Assembly (NCBI RefSeq): GCF_036226885.1
Contig: NZ_CP109027.1
Coordinates: 1,550,001 to 1,614,000 of the forward strand
DNA length: 64,000 nt
Direction of reading: 5' to 3'
Source of the DNA: Streptomyces sp. NBC_00663
Lineage (GTDB): Bacteria > Actinomycetota > Actinomycetes > Streptomycetales > Streptomycetaceae
Shown here one piece after another: positions 1 through 7,725 of this stretch (positions are counted from its first letter, which is position 1; each line of letters opens with the position of its first letter). The position numbers and the translations under genes were made by a program. Below the pieces are notes generated by a model. It was not told where the DNA came from. It did no database searches and saw nothing but the letters and a program-made list of their open reading frames with translations.

Positions 1-493
1 GGGCTTGAGCAAGGCGCGACGCCGGGAGCTGGTCTCCGACGCGCTGGAGTCGGTCGGTCTCGCGGACGCCGCCGGGGCGTACCCCTGGCAGCTCTCGGGC
101 GGCATGCAGCAGCGGGTCGCGATCGCCCGCGCGCTCGCGTACGAACCCCAGGTCCTGCTGATGGACGAGCCGTTCGCGGCCGTGGACGCCCAGACCCGGG
201 CCGATCTGGAGGATCTCGTCCGGGGACTGTGGCGGGAGCGCGGAATCACGATTCTCTTCGTCACTCATGACATCGACGAGGCCGTGTACCTGGGCCAGCG
301 GGTGATCGTGCTGTCCGCCTCCCCCACCGTCGTGCGGGAGCAGCTCAAGGTCGATCTGCCGGACGAGCGCGACCAGTTGCACACCCGGGTGGCCCCGCGC
401 TTCGCCGAGCTGCGGACCCATGTGTACGAGCAGATCCAGTCGGCGAAGCGCGGAAGGACCGATGCCGCTCCCCCTGGGAAGTCGCTCACTTGA
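1..493 (+). CDS. ABC transporter ATP-binding protein, nitrate/sulfonate/taurine type (5' truncated)
   Basis: The gene runs in from before the window; the reading frame is open from base 2 and about 164 C-terminal codons are present. Visible ABC ATPase motifs in order are the signature LSGGMQQR, Walker B LLMDEP and the H-loop VTHD followed by IDEAV. The DIDEAVYLGQRVIVLS stretch is typical of the SsuB/TauB/NrtD group, which energises uptake of nitrate, sulfonates or similar small anions. Walker A lies outside the window, so the gene itself need not be defective. It converges with the permease that ends 3 bases away, so it belongs to a separate operon whose permease and binding protein should lie upstream. 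The substrate cannot be told from this fragment. Confidence 0.9.
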   Translation, partial: GLSKARRRELVSDALESVGLADAAGAYPWQLSGGMQQRVAIARALAYEPQVLLMDEPFAAVDAQTRADLEDLVRGLWRERGITILFVTHDIDEAVYLGQRVIVLSASPTVVREQLKVDLPDERDQLHTRVAPRFAELRTHVYEQIQSAKRGRTDAAPPGKSLT

Positions 494-496
494 CCC

Positions 497-1312
497 TCAG
501 ACCCGGCTGCCCGTCGCCGTGTCCGCCGACAGCCGCTGCGCCACGTAGATCGGGATCACCGACAGCAGCACCAGCACCGCCGCCACCACGTTGACCACCG
601 GCGCCTGTTGCGGCCGGGTCATGTTGTTGAAGATCCAGATCGGCAGGGTCTCGACGCCCGGTCCCGCGGTGAACGTGGTCACCACGATCTCGTCGAAGGA
701 GAGCGCGAAGGCGAGCAGTCCGCCGGCGAACAGTGCCGAGCGCACCAGCGGGAAGGTGACGTCGGCGAAGGCGCGGAAGGTGTTCGCGCCGAGGTCCATC
801 GCCGCCTCCTCGAACGAGCCGGAGGTGCGGCGCAACCGGGCGACGACGTTGTTGAAGACGACGACGATGCAGAAGGTGGCGTGCCCGACGACCACGGTGA
901 ACAGTCCGAGCCCGACCCCCAGCGGCTCAAGTACCGTGCTGAAGGCCGAGTTGAGCGCGATGCCGGTGACGATGCCGGGCAGGGCGATCGGCAGGACGAC
1001 CACGAACGAGATCGCGTTCCGGCCGAAGAACCGGTGCCGGGCGACAGCGAAGGCGATCAGCGTGCCCAGCGCCAGGGCGACGGGGTTGGCGCCGAGCCCC
1101 GCCTTCACGGACGTCCAAAGAGCTTCTCGGGCACCGGAGTTGTCCCAGGCCACCGACCACCAGTGCACGGTGAGTCCGGACGGCGGCCAGCTCGCGCTCC
1201 GGTCGGGGTTCAGGGAGTTGACGAGGACGAGCAGCAGCGGCACGTAGATCACCACGAAGCCGAACCCGGCGGCGACACGCAGGGCGATCCGCGCGGAGCG
1301 GGACAGTTGCAC
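497..1312 (-). CDS. ABC transporter permease, spermidine/putrescine (PotC) type
   Basis: A 271-residue inner-membrane permease, the last gene of a four-gene minus-strand ABC operon. It starts at GTG with a strong ribosome site (AGAGGAG, 6 bases upstream). About six membrane segments are visible, beginning with one near residues 12-32. The cytoplasmic EAA loop that docks on the ATPase is clear (EEAAMDLGANTFRAFADVTFP, near residues 168-188). Length and topology fit PotC-like permeases of the polyamine/opine family. It pairs with the permease 10 bases upstream. Family membership is firm; polyamine as the substrate is inferred from all four operon members resembling PotABCD. Confidence 0.9.
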   Translation of the reverse strand: MQLSRSARIALRVAAGFGFVVIYVPLLLVLVNSLNPDRSASWPPSGLTVHWWSVAWDNSGAREALWTSVKAGLGANPVALALGTLIAFAVARHRFFGRNAISFVVVLPIALPGIVTGIALNSAFSTVLEPLGVGLGLFTVVVGHATFCIVVVFNNVVARLRRTSGSFEEAAMDLGANTFRAFADVTFPLVRSALFAGGLLAFALSFDEIVVTTFTAGPGVETLPIWIFNNMTRPQQAPVVNVVAAVLVLLSVIPIYVAQRLSADTATGSRV

Positions 1313-1322
1313 GGGGGCTCCT

Positions 1323-2186
1323 CTACAGACTGCTCAGGGCGCCCGTGCGCCGCATCGCCAGCAGGTACAGCACGATGACGACGACGGGGACCGTGCCGAG
1401 GGCGGCGGCCATGGGCAGGTTGAGTTCGATGTTGGAGTAGACGAGGTTGCCGATGAGCTGGGTCTTGCCGCCGACGATCTGCACGGTGATGTAGTCACCG
1501 AGGCTGAGGGAGAACGTGAAGACCGATCCCGCCGCCACCGACGGCAGTACCATCGGCAGCACGACCGACCGGAAGGTCCGCCAGCCCCGCGCTCCCAAGT
1601 CGGCTGAGGCGTCGAGGAGGTTGGCGGGCAGCTGCTCCAGCGCGGTGTGGATCGGCAGGATCATGTACGGCAGCCAGAGGTACGTCAGGGTGAGCACCGT
1701 GGCGGGCAGTCCGTACCCCGGTCCGCTCAGCCCGAACGGCTTCAGCATCCAGTCGGCGAGCCCGCCCTCGGAGAGGATGAGCCGCCAGGCGTACACCTTG
1801 ACCAGGTAACTCGCCCACAGCGGGGTGAGGATGGCGACGACGAGCAAGGGCCGCCACCGGGGCTTGGCGACCCGGGCGGTGTAGAAGGCGAGCGGGAAGG
1901 CGATCACCGCGCACAGGACGGTGACGGCCAGGGCGACACCGATGCTCCGCAGGATCACCTGCCGGAACACCGGGACGGTGAACAGCTCATGGAAGTTGTC
2001 GGTCGACCAGACCTTCACGACCTCCGAGGTGAAGGAGTTCGTCGTCCAGAACGCGGAGACGAACAGCACGCTCAGCGAGCCGAGATAGAGCACCGCCAGC
2101 CACAGCAGCGGGGCGGTCAGCAGGAGTGTCAGCCGGAGGCGGGGGCGCCGGTGCAGCGCCCCCGCGGTCCGTGTGATCAGGGCCAT
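1323..2186 (-). CDS. ABC transporter permease, spermidine/putrescine (PotB) type
   Basis: A 287-residue permease, the first of the two membrane subunits. A long basic N-terminus is followed by a hydrophobic segment near residues 20-47, and the EAA-type loop reads LLDASADLGARGWRTFRSVV. The C-terminal segment is followed by a short basic tail. It starts 3 bases after the stop of the binding-protein gene, so translation is probably coupled. It should form the heterodimeric channel with the downstream PotC-type subunit. Polyamine specificity is inferred from family and operon layout. Confidence 0.9.
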   Translation of the reverse strand: MALITRTAGALHRRPRLRLTLLLTAPLLWLAVLYLGSLSVLFVSAFWTTNSFTSEVVKVWSTDNFHELFTVPVFRQVILRSIGVALAVTVLCAVIAFPLAFYTARVAKPRWRPLLVVAILTPLWASYLVKVYAWRLILSEGGLADWMLKPFGLSGPGYGLPATVLTLTYLWLPYMILPIHTALEQLPANLLDASADLGARGWRTFRSVVLPMVLPSVAAGSVFTFSLSLGDYITVQIVGGKTQLIGNLVYSNIELNLPMAAALGTVPVVVIVLYLLAMRRTGALSSL

Positions 2187-2189
2187 GCG

Positions 2190-3386
2190 TCAGCCCTTGA
2201 TCTCGGTCCAGGCCTGGACCCACTTCGCGTACGGCACGCACGTGACGTCGGTGCGGCCGTCGAGGCACTGCTCGATGGGCGTGTTCCAGAAGGCGATGTT
2301 CTTCCAGTAGCTCTCGTCGGCCGCGTGGTAGGTCGTGCAGAAGTTCTTGTCGCTGGTCAGGGCGCAGGCCTTGGAGTTGGCCGGTGCCTCGCCGAAGTAC
2401 TCGGCGACCTGGGCGTTGACCTTCGGGGAGACGATCCAGTCCAGCCATTTGTAGGCGCAGTTGGGGTGCTTGGCCTTGGCGGACACCATCCAGGTGTCGG
2501 ACCAGCCGGTGGAACCCTCCTTGGGCACGAAGGCCTTGACCTTGGCGCCCTCGTCGGTGGTGAGGTTGGCGATGACCTGCCAGGTGGTGCCGACGACGGA
2601 GTCACCGCTCTTGAAGGCGGAGATCTCCTTGAGGTAGTCGCTCCAGTACTCGCCGATGTCGGCGTTCTGCTGCTTGAGCAGGTCCACGGCGGCGTCGAAC
2701 TGCTTCTGGTCCAGGGCGTACGGGTCCTTGATGCCGAGGTCGGGCTTGGTCGCCTTCAGATACAGGGCGGCGTCGGCGATGTAGATGGGCGAGTCGTACG
2801 CCGTGACGTGGCCCTTGTACTGGGCGGCGTCGTCGAAGACGGCGGACCAGGAGGTGGGTGCGGGCGTGACCTTCTCGGTGTTGTACATCAGCAGGTTGGC
2901 GCCGCGGCCGTGCGGGATGCCGTACATCTGCCCGTCGACGGAGTTCCAGTTGCCGTCCTTCAACCCGCTGTAGATGTCCTGGTAGTTGGGGACGAGGGCG
3001 GTGTTGACGGGGGCCGCGTCGCCGGAGGCGATGAGGCGCAGGGAGGCGTCGCCCGAGGCGGAGACGGCGTCGTACTCCCCCGTCTTCATCAGTTTGACCA
3101 TCTCGTCGGAGCTGGCGGCGGTCTTGGAGTTGACCTGGCAGCCGGTCTGCTTCTCGAAGTCGCTGACCCAATCGACCTTGGGGTCGTTGGAGCCGTCCTC
3201 GACATAGCCCGCCCAGGCGATGAGGTTGACCTGGCCCTCGGTCTTGCCGAGTTTCGAAGGGGCCTTCAGGTCAGGGGGATTGAGGCCGGTGGCCGAGGAG
3301 CCGGTGCCGTCGTCGGAGGATCCGCAGGCGGTGGCGGCGAGGAGCAGTGCGGCGACGGCTGCCGCCGTCTTGAGGGTAGAGCGCAC
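2190..3386 (-). CDS. ABC transporter substrate-binding lipoprotein, PotD-like
   Basis: The secreted binding subunit of the polyamine-type importer. I place the start at a GTG (398 residues) because GGAG lies 6 bases before it, while the ATG four codons further upstream has no ribosome site. The N-terminus is a lipoprotein signal ending in the lipobox LAATAC, so the protein is anchored to the outer face of the membrane by its cysteine. The body resembles family 8 extracellular binding proteins: an LIAWAGYVEDG start to the fold, then WVSDFEKQTGC, and an EYFGEAPAN segment. Gene order ATPase, binding protein, permease, permease is common for Actinobacteria. The ligand could also be another amine or a related cation. 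Confidence 0.88.
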   Translation of the reverse strand: MRSTLKTAAAVAALLLAATACGSSDDGTGSSATGLNPPDLKAPSKLGKTEGQVNLIAWAGYVEDGSNDPKVDWVSDFEKQTGCQVNSKTAASSDEMVKLMKTGEYDAVSASGDASLRLIASGDAAPVNTALVPNYQDIYSGLKDGNWNSVDGQMYGIPHGRGANLLMYNTEKVTPAPTSWSAVFDDAAQYKGHVTAYDSPIYIADAALYLKATKPDLGIKDPYALDQKQFDAAVDLLKQQNADIGEYWSDYLKEISAFKSGDSVVGTTWQVIANLTTDEGAKVKAFVPKEGSTGWSDTWMVSAKAKHPNCAYKWLDWIVSPKVNAQVAEYFGEAPANSKACALTSDKNFCTTYHAADESYWKNIAFWNTPIEQCLDGRTDVTCVPYAKWVQAWTEIKG

Positions 3387-3422
3387 GACGTACTCCATAG
3401 GTGAGGGGACGAGCGGGGACGG

Positions 3423-4460
3423 TCAGTCGGGGACGGGCACGGCCACGGCGTGCCGTCGGTGCCATCGCAGGCGGACCCGGGTGCCGCGGTAGGCGGCGAC
3501 GTCCTCGGAGGAGGTCTCCAGGTTCTGCTGGAGGGCGGTGAGCCGGCCGCCGGCGTCGAGGTCGACGAGGAAACGGGTCGCGTCCCCGAGGTAGACGACC
3601 TCGGCGACGGTACCGACGGCGGTGGAGTGCTCGGGCCGGTCGGCCTCGGCGGACTCCTTGAGGACGCGGATCTTCTCCGGGCGGATGCTGTAGGTGCCGG
3701 GGGCGCCGACGATGCGGTGGGCGGACTCGCCCTGAAGGAGGTTGGAGGTGCCGACGAAGGACGCCACGAACGGGGTCGCTGGGCGTTCGTAGACCTCGGC
3801 GGGGGTGCCGACCTGTTCGATGCGGCCCTGGTGGAAGACGGCGATGCGGTCGCTCATCGTCAGGGCCTCCTCCTGGTCGTGGGTGACGAAGACGAAGGTG
3901 ATGCCGACCTCGCGCTGGAGCGCCTTGAGCTCGACCTGCATCTGCTCGCGCAGCTTGAGGTCGAGGGCGCCGAGGGGTTCGTCGAGCAGCAGGACGCGGG
4001 GGCGGCCGACGAGGGCGCGGGCGAGGGCGACGCGCTGTCGCTGGCCGCCGGAGAGCTGGGAGGGGCGCCGCTTGCCGAACCCCTCCAGGCGTACCTCCGT
4101 CAGCGCCTTGCGGGCTCGCACCAGCCGCTCCGGCTTGGGCACCTTGCGGACCTTGAGCGCGTAGGCGACGTTCTGCTCGACGGTCATGTGCGGGAACAGG
4201 GCGTAGTCCTGGAAGACGGTGTGCACGTCCCGCTCGAAGGGGGCGAGCCCGGTGACCTCCTGTCCGGCCAGCTCGATCCGGCCGCCGCTCGGGGCCTCGA
4301 ACCCGGCGATCATGCGCAGGACGGTGGTCTTGCCGGAGCCGGAGGGGCCGAGCATCGAGAAGAACTCGCCGTCCCGGATCTCCAGATCGACCCCGGCCAC
4401 GGCGGTCGTCTCCCCGAACGACTTCCGCAGGCCCTGTAGCCGGATCGCCATTCCCTCCAT
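3423..4460 (-). CDS. ABC transporter ATP-binding protein, PotA-like
   Basis: A 345-residue ATPase and the first gene of the polyamine-type operon. Walker A is GPSGSGKTT, the Q-loop VFQDYALFPHMTV, the signature LSGGQRQRVALARAL, Walker B VLLLDEP and the H-loop VTHDQEEAL. The last ~110 residues form a TOBE-type regulatory domain, as in PotA and MalK-like subunits. I chose the ATG giving MEGMAIRLQG because GGAAGG lies about 10 bases upstream; a second ATG three codons in has its GGAGGG too close, and the open frame further upstream lacks coding character. It is transcribed divergently from the GntR regulator, which is the likely controller. Confidence 0.92.
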   Translation of the reverse strand: MEGMAIRLQGLRKSFGETTAVAGVDLEIRDGEFFSMLGPSGSGKTTVLRMIAGFEAPSGGRIELAGQEVTGLAPFERDVHTVFQDYALFPHMTVEQNVAYALKVRKVPKPERLVRARKALTEVRLEGFGKRRPSQLSGGQRQRVALARALVGRPRVLLLDEPLGALDLKLREQMQVELKALQREVGITFVFVTHDQEEALTMSDRIAVFHQGRIEQVGTPAEVYERPATPFVASFVGTSNLLQGESAHRIVGAPGTYSIRPEKIRVLKESAEADRPEHSTAVGTVAEVVYLGDATRFLVDLDAGGRLTALQQNLETSSEDVAAYRGTRVRLRWHRRHAVAVPVPD

Positions 4461-4531
4461 GGGCGGGAACCTTCCTGGTGCTCTCATGCGTTGACCTATT
4501 GACCGGAAACATATGAAGTCATAGTTCAAAG

Positions 4532-4560
4532 CTCAAGGCCCCCTTAGGGTAAAGCTTGAG
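4532..4560. promoter_or_regulatory. Divergent control region with CTCAAG/CTTGAG repeat
   Basis: Between the transporter operon and the GntR gene, CTCAAG (4532-4537) is mirrored by CTTGAG (4555-4560). Both sit in AAAGCT-containing stretches. TAGGGT at 4545-4550 could be the -10 of the regulator gene. The arrangement fits autoregulation by a GntR protein, but the arms are short and the assignment is an inference. Confidence 0.35.
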
Positions 4561-4563
4561 TCA

Positions 4564-5322
4564 ATGAGCAAGGTGGTGGCCGTGAAGCAGACGCAGATGA
4601 CCGGCGGCGCCCGGAAAGCCGTCTTCGCCCCGGTCGACAGCCGGGCGCGGGTCGACGCCGTGGTGCGCCGGATCGGCGACGCCATCGAGCTCGGCCTGCT
4701 CGCCGACGGCGAGCAACTCCCTGGTGAGACCGAACTGGCAGGCCAGCTCGGTGTCTCCACGGTGACCCTGCGGGAGGCCCTCATGGCCCTGCGCCAGCAG
4801 GGTCTGGTCACCACCCGCCGGGGCCGCGGCGGCGGCTCCTTCGTCGCCCTCCCCGAAGCCCCCGGCGAGGAGCGCCTCAGAGTCCGGCTGCGCGGCTGGA
4901 GCACCGAGGAACTCCGCGACCTCGGCGACCACTGGGCGGCCCTGTCGGGCACGGCGGCCCGCCTCGCCGCCGACCGCACGGAACCCGAGGACCTGATCCA
5001 ACTCCGCCGTACGGCCGAGGAGTTGACGCGGGCAGCCGACGCGGCGGCACGCAGCCGGATGTACGGCCGCTTCCACGTCGAACTCGCGGCGGCGTCGCAG
5101 TCGGCCCGCCTCACCCGGGAACAGGTGGCGCTCCAGACCGAAGTGGGGGCGCTGCTCTGCCTTGTGCTCGGCGACGACGAATATCGTGAAGAGGTCTCCG
5201 ATCGACTCCGATTCGTCATCTCGGCCGTGCAGGATGGGGCCCACGAATTGGCCAGGGAACAGGCCGAGCGGTGCGTCCGGGAGTCGACGTCGCGGCTGAT
5301 CGCCCTGCGTCTGACGCTGTAG
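4564..5322 (+). CDS. GntR family transcriptional regulator, FadR/FCD subfamily
   Basis: A 252-residue one-component regulator. The N-terminal winged helix (residues ~28-95) contains the characteristic GEQLPGETELAGQLGVSTVTLREALMALRQQGLV pattern. The C-terminal part (residues ~115-250) is an all-helical FCD-like effector domain with the usual FHVELAAAS helix. Such proteins usually repress a neighbouring transport or catabolic operon until they bind a small acid or amine. It is divergent from the polyamine-type ABC operon and 40 bases upstream of a Cache-domain gene. The first ATG is used here; a GTG six codons later (4582) has a better ribosome site, AAGGTGG. Confidence 0.88.
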   Translation: MSKVVAVKQTQMTGGARKAVFAPVDSRARVDAVVRRIGDAIELGLLADGEQLPGETELAGQLGVSTVTLREALMALRQQGLVTTRRGRGGGSFVALPEAPGEERLRVRLRGWSTEELRDLGDHWAALSGTAARLAADRTEPEDLIQLRRTAEELTRAADAAARSRMYGRFHVELAAASQSARLTREQVALQTEVGALLCLVLGDDEYREEVSDRLRFVISAVQDGAHELAREQAERCVRESTSRLIALRLTL

Positions 5323-5362
5323 CCGCACCGCTCGCGAGGTCCCCGTCCGCTGGAGGGCAGCC

Positions 5363-6127
5363 ATGAGCCTCGCGACGGCAACGCGCGACAGGGCACCGGA
5401 GGAATCGGTCGCGGCCCGCGTCCGCTCGACGCTGGAGGCCGTGTTCGACGCGGTCGCCGCGACCCGCGCCGACACCGCGGCCCTGCTGGCCCGGGTGGCC
5501 GCCACGGGCCGCCGCCCGGCCACCGTGGACCTCGCGGCCCTGCGCCCCGGCCTGCACGGCCGGCTCGCCCGCGACGAGTTGGTGTCCGGCGTCGGCTTCG
5601 TGGCCGCGCCGGGCCTGCTGAGCGATGTACCGGCGTGGCTGGAGTGGTGGCAGACGGGCTCCGACGGAGACGTACGACCGCTGCTCCTCGACCTGGACCC
5701 CGAGCACTCGGCATACGCCGACTACACGCACTGGGACTGGTTCGCGCTGCCCCGCGACACCGGGGAGCGGGCGGTGGCGGGCCCGTACGTGGACTATCTC
5801 TGCTCGGACGAGTACAGCCTCACCCTGTCCGCACCGGTGCTGGTCGAGGGCCGGTTCGCCGGGGTGGCCGCCGCGGACGTGTATCTACGGCACTTCGAGA
5901 CGGCCGTGATGCCGATGCTCCGCCGGCTGCCGGGCCCCGCGCGGCTGGTGAACGCCCGGGGCCGGGTGGCGGCGTCCACCGACCCGCACCATCTGGTCGG
6001 CTCGCTCGGCAAGGGCCCGGATTTCGCGCGGGTCCTGACGACCGGCCGGCCGGAACAGGCCGCCGGGGTGCGGCTGGTGCCGTGCGCCGGGGTGCCGCTG
6101 GTGCTGGTCAGCGCGGCACGGGGATGA
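5363..6127 (+). CDS. Cache domain-containing soluble protein
   Basis: A 254-residue protein starting at an ATG preceded by GGAGGG. The central region reads like a Cache small-molecule sensor: a helical N-terminus, GVGFVAAPG, a WLEWW segment, then GPYVDYLCSDEYSLTLSAPVL and AGVAAADVYL, which match the strand-and-loop core of Cache domains. Unlike most Cache proteins it shows no signal peptide or transmembrane helix and no output domain, so it should be cytoplasmic. It directly follows the GntR gene and both lie next to a polyamine-type importer, so a role in sensing the imported amine together with the regulator is plausible. The function is inferred from fold and context only. Confidence 0.75.
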   Translation: MSLATATRDRAPEESVAARVRSTLEAVFDAVAATRADTAALLARVAATGRRPATVDLAALRPGLHGRLARDELVSGVGFVAAPGLLSDVPAWLEWWQTGSDGDVRPLLLDLDPEHSAYADYTHWDWFALPRDTGERAVAGPYVDYLCSDEYSLTLSAPVLVEGRFAGVAAADVYLRHFETAVMPMLRRLPGPARLVNARGRVAASTDPHHLVGSLGKGPDFARVLTTGRPEQAAGVRLVPCAGVPLVLVSAARG

Positions 6128-6157
6128 CCGGGTCCGCCCGCAATGCCGAGGAGGTCA

Positions 6158-6817
6158 CTACTCTGCTGCGGGAACCACCCTCAGATGCGCGGTCGACCGG
6201 CGCGTCCCACGCGCGCGTGCCGGGGCGCGGCGGGCCTCGCGCAGGACCAGGGTCAGCCGGGTGTAGCCGAGTTCCCGGAGGGTGTCGGGCGTCTCGTCGA
6301 CGACCCGGCACTCGGTGGCGCCCCAGCGCGGATCGGGGTGCAGCAGCGGCCGGACGGCCCCGTCGTGCGCGCAGGCACGTTCGCCGACGACCCTGATCCA
6401 GTGCGGCAGGCCGTGCCGGTAGGCGGCGTCCATGATCGGGTCCTGGGCGATGTCGCGGCGGATCGCCTGGAGTCCGTGGTCGTGGCCGTCCCGCTCCACC
6501 GCGGCGGCGAAGTGGGCCAGCATCGGCAGGCACCAGCTGGACTCGTGCTCACCGAGCACGGATCCGGCGTCCGGGTGGAAGAGCACGAATCTCAGGAAGT
6601 TGTCGTCCGGCATCGCGGTCGGATGCGGACCCACTCCGCCGAAAAGTGACGCGAAAGCAGCGTTCGACAGGACGACGTCCCATCGCCGGTCGAGGACGAC
6701 CGAGGGGAAGGGAACCGCTTCCAGAAGGGTGGCGTAGTCCTGGAGATACGCCTGGGCCTCGGGACTCTCGGGGACGGGCCGCGGCTGCGGCCGCTGCCCT
6801 CCTGCCTGTTGTGCCAT
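6158..6817 (-). CDS. MmyB-type transcription regulator ligand-binding domain protein (no HTH)
   Basis: A 219-residue protein whose core (residues ~20-190) matches the PAS-like ligand-binding domain of MmyB-type regulators: VLDRRWDVVLSNAAFASLFG, then NFLRFVLFHPDA, an HFAAAVERD helix and a DPRWGATECRVVDE strand segment. Members of this family usually carry an N-terminal XRE helix-turn-helix, which is absent here. It may therefore act as a partner rather than bind DNA itself. The ATG at 6817 follows a GAGGGGTGA ribosome site. It is divergent from an XRE regulator that does have a DNA-binding domain, and it converges with the Cache gene. Confidence 0.72.
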   Translation of the reverse strand: MAQQAGGQRPQPRPVPESPEAQAYLQDYATLLEAVPFPSVVLDRRWDVVLSNAAFASLFGGVGPHPTAMPDDNFLRFVLFHPDAGSVLGEHESSWCLPMLAHFAAAVERDGHDHGLQAIRRDIAQDPIMDAAYRHGLPHWIRVVGERACAHDGAVRPLLHPDPRWGATECRVVDETPDTLRELGYTRLTLVLREARRAPARARGTRRSTAHLRVVPAAE

Positions 6818-6844
6818 CGGGAGGTCACCCCTCTTGCCTATGCG

Positions 6845-6858
6845 GCCACGCGCGTGGC
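6845..6858. promoter_or_regulatory. Inverted repeat GCCAC-N4-GTGGC, copy 1
   Basis: GCCACGCGCGTGGC is a perfect 14-base palindrome in the leader of the MmyB-type gene, 28 bases upstream of its start. A second copy with the same arms but a different centre lies at 6933-6946. Two copies with conserved arms and variable spacer are what a dimeric repressor site would look like. The likely binder is the XRE protein encoded next door. Confidence 0.5.
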
Positions 6859-6932
6859 GCCCTGATCCTGCTGCCCTGACGCGAGCGGTGTCAACTATCG
6901 TGGCATTTCGTGCCTGTTGACGGCTGAAATTG

Positions 6933-6946
6933 GCCACAGTTGTGGC
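6933..6946. promoter_or_regulatory. Inverted repeat GCCAC-N4-GTGGC, copy 2
   Basis: GCCACAGTTGTGGC lies in the middle of the divergent promoter region, with the same arms as copy 1. A degenerate third half-pair (GTGGC then GTGCC) is seen around 6900-6914. TACTCT near 6975 could be the -10 of the XRE gene, which would place this site in the promoter region. Confidence 0.5.
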
Positions 6947-7054
6947 GAGACCTGGATGTGCGTTCGAACAACGGCTACTCTCCCCGGAGTTCACGGCAAC
7001 CGCTTGTGTTGAGCTGCTTGTGAGAAGCCTGTGAGAGACGTAGGAGATCTGTCG

Positions 7055-7711
7055 GTGGCGGATGGCTTCGCGAGTCCGGGTGCCCCGGTGACGGCTGCGC
7101 TGTCGGCCGTCGTCGCTCGCGTCACCGCGCTCGCCGACCGGCTGGGCGTGCCGCACGCCGAGGTCTTCCACACCGGCCGTCTGTCGGTGGCCTGCGGCGT
7201 CCCCGAGTCCGTGGTCAAGGCCCTGCTGAGCGGCCGTCCGGCGGGCGAACCGGACATCCAGGCGCGTTTCCTCCAGCGCCTGGACCTGCTGCGCCGCACC
7301 CGGCTGAAGCCCAACGGGCGCAAGTACACCCAGCAGGAGATCGCCGACGGCGCCGCCATGTCCCGTCAGCAGGCGGGCGCCCTCATCAACGGCGACCGGC
7401 GTCCCACCATGGAGCACTGCGACGCCATCCAGCGCTTCTTCCGCGTCCACGCCGGTTTCCTCACGGCCGAGGACCCCGAGGCCCTGGCCGGCGCCCTTCA
7501 GCGCACCGAGCAGGATCTCCTGCAAAAACTGGCGGACCGCGAGAAGGAGGCGTCATCCACGGCGGGTGACCCACTGGAGCAGCTTCTCCAGGACCATGGC
7601 GTCCGCGGAATCGCCTGGCGGGCCGCGCAGCTGCCCACCGACCAGCACCGCGACAAGGTCGCCGAATGGCTGGACATGCTTCTGGAGAGCGTCAAACGGC
7701 CCGAGTCGTGA
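7055..7711 (+). CDS. XRE-like helix-turn-helix transcriptional regulator
   Basis: A 218-residue regulator. An N-terminal region (to ~residue 85) rich in short helices precedes an XRE-type helix-turn-helix around residues 90-140 (YTQQEIADGAAMSRQQAGALINGDRRPTMEH). A charged C-terminal helical tail follows (residues ~155-215). I use the GTG at 7055 because AGGAG lies 8 bases upstream; a GTG at 7031 is possible. The stop overlaps a GTG of the next frame and the HEXXH metallopeptidase starts within 15 bases, so the two are co-transcribed. That pairing resembles XRE/ImmA-IrrE modules, in which the peptidase cleaves the regulator on a signal. Confidence 0.82.
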   Translation: MADGFASPGAPVTAALSAVVARVTALADRLGVPHAEVFHTGRLSVACGVPESVVKALLSGRPAGEPDIQARFLQRLDLLRRTRLKPNGRKYTQQEIADGAAMSRQQAGALINGDRRPTMEHCDAIQRFFRVHAGFLTAEDPEALAGALQRTEQDLLQKLADREKEASSTAGDPLEQLLQDHGVRGIAWRAAQLPTDQHRDKVAEWLDMLLESVKRPES

Positions 7712-7725
7712 GCCGGGGGTTAACT

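Noticed and set aside
1..4460. A single ABC system including the truncated ATPase at the left edge
   Set aside because: The left-edge ATPase is of the sulfonate/nitrate type and on the opposite strand. The polyamine-type operon already has its own ATPase.
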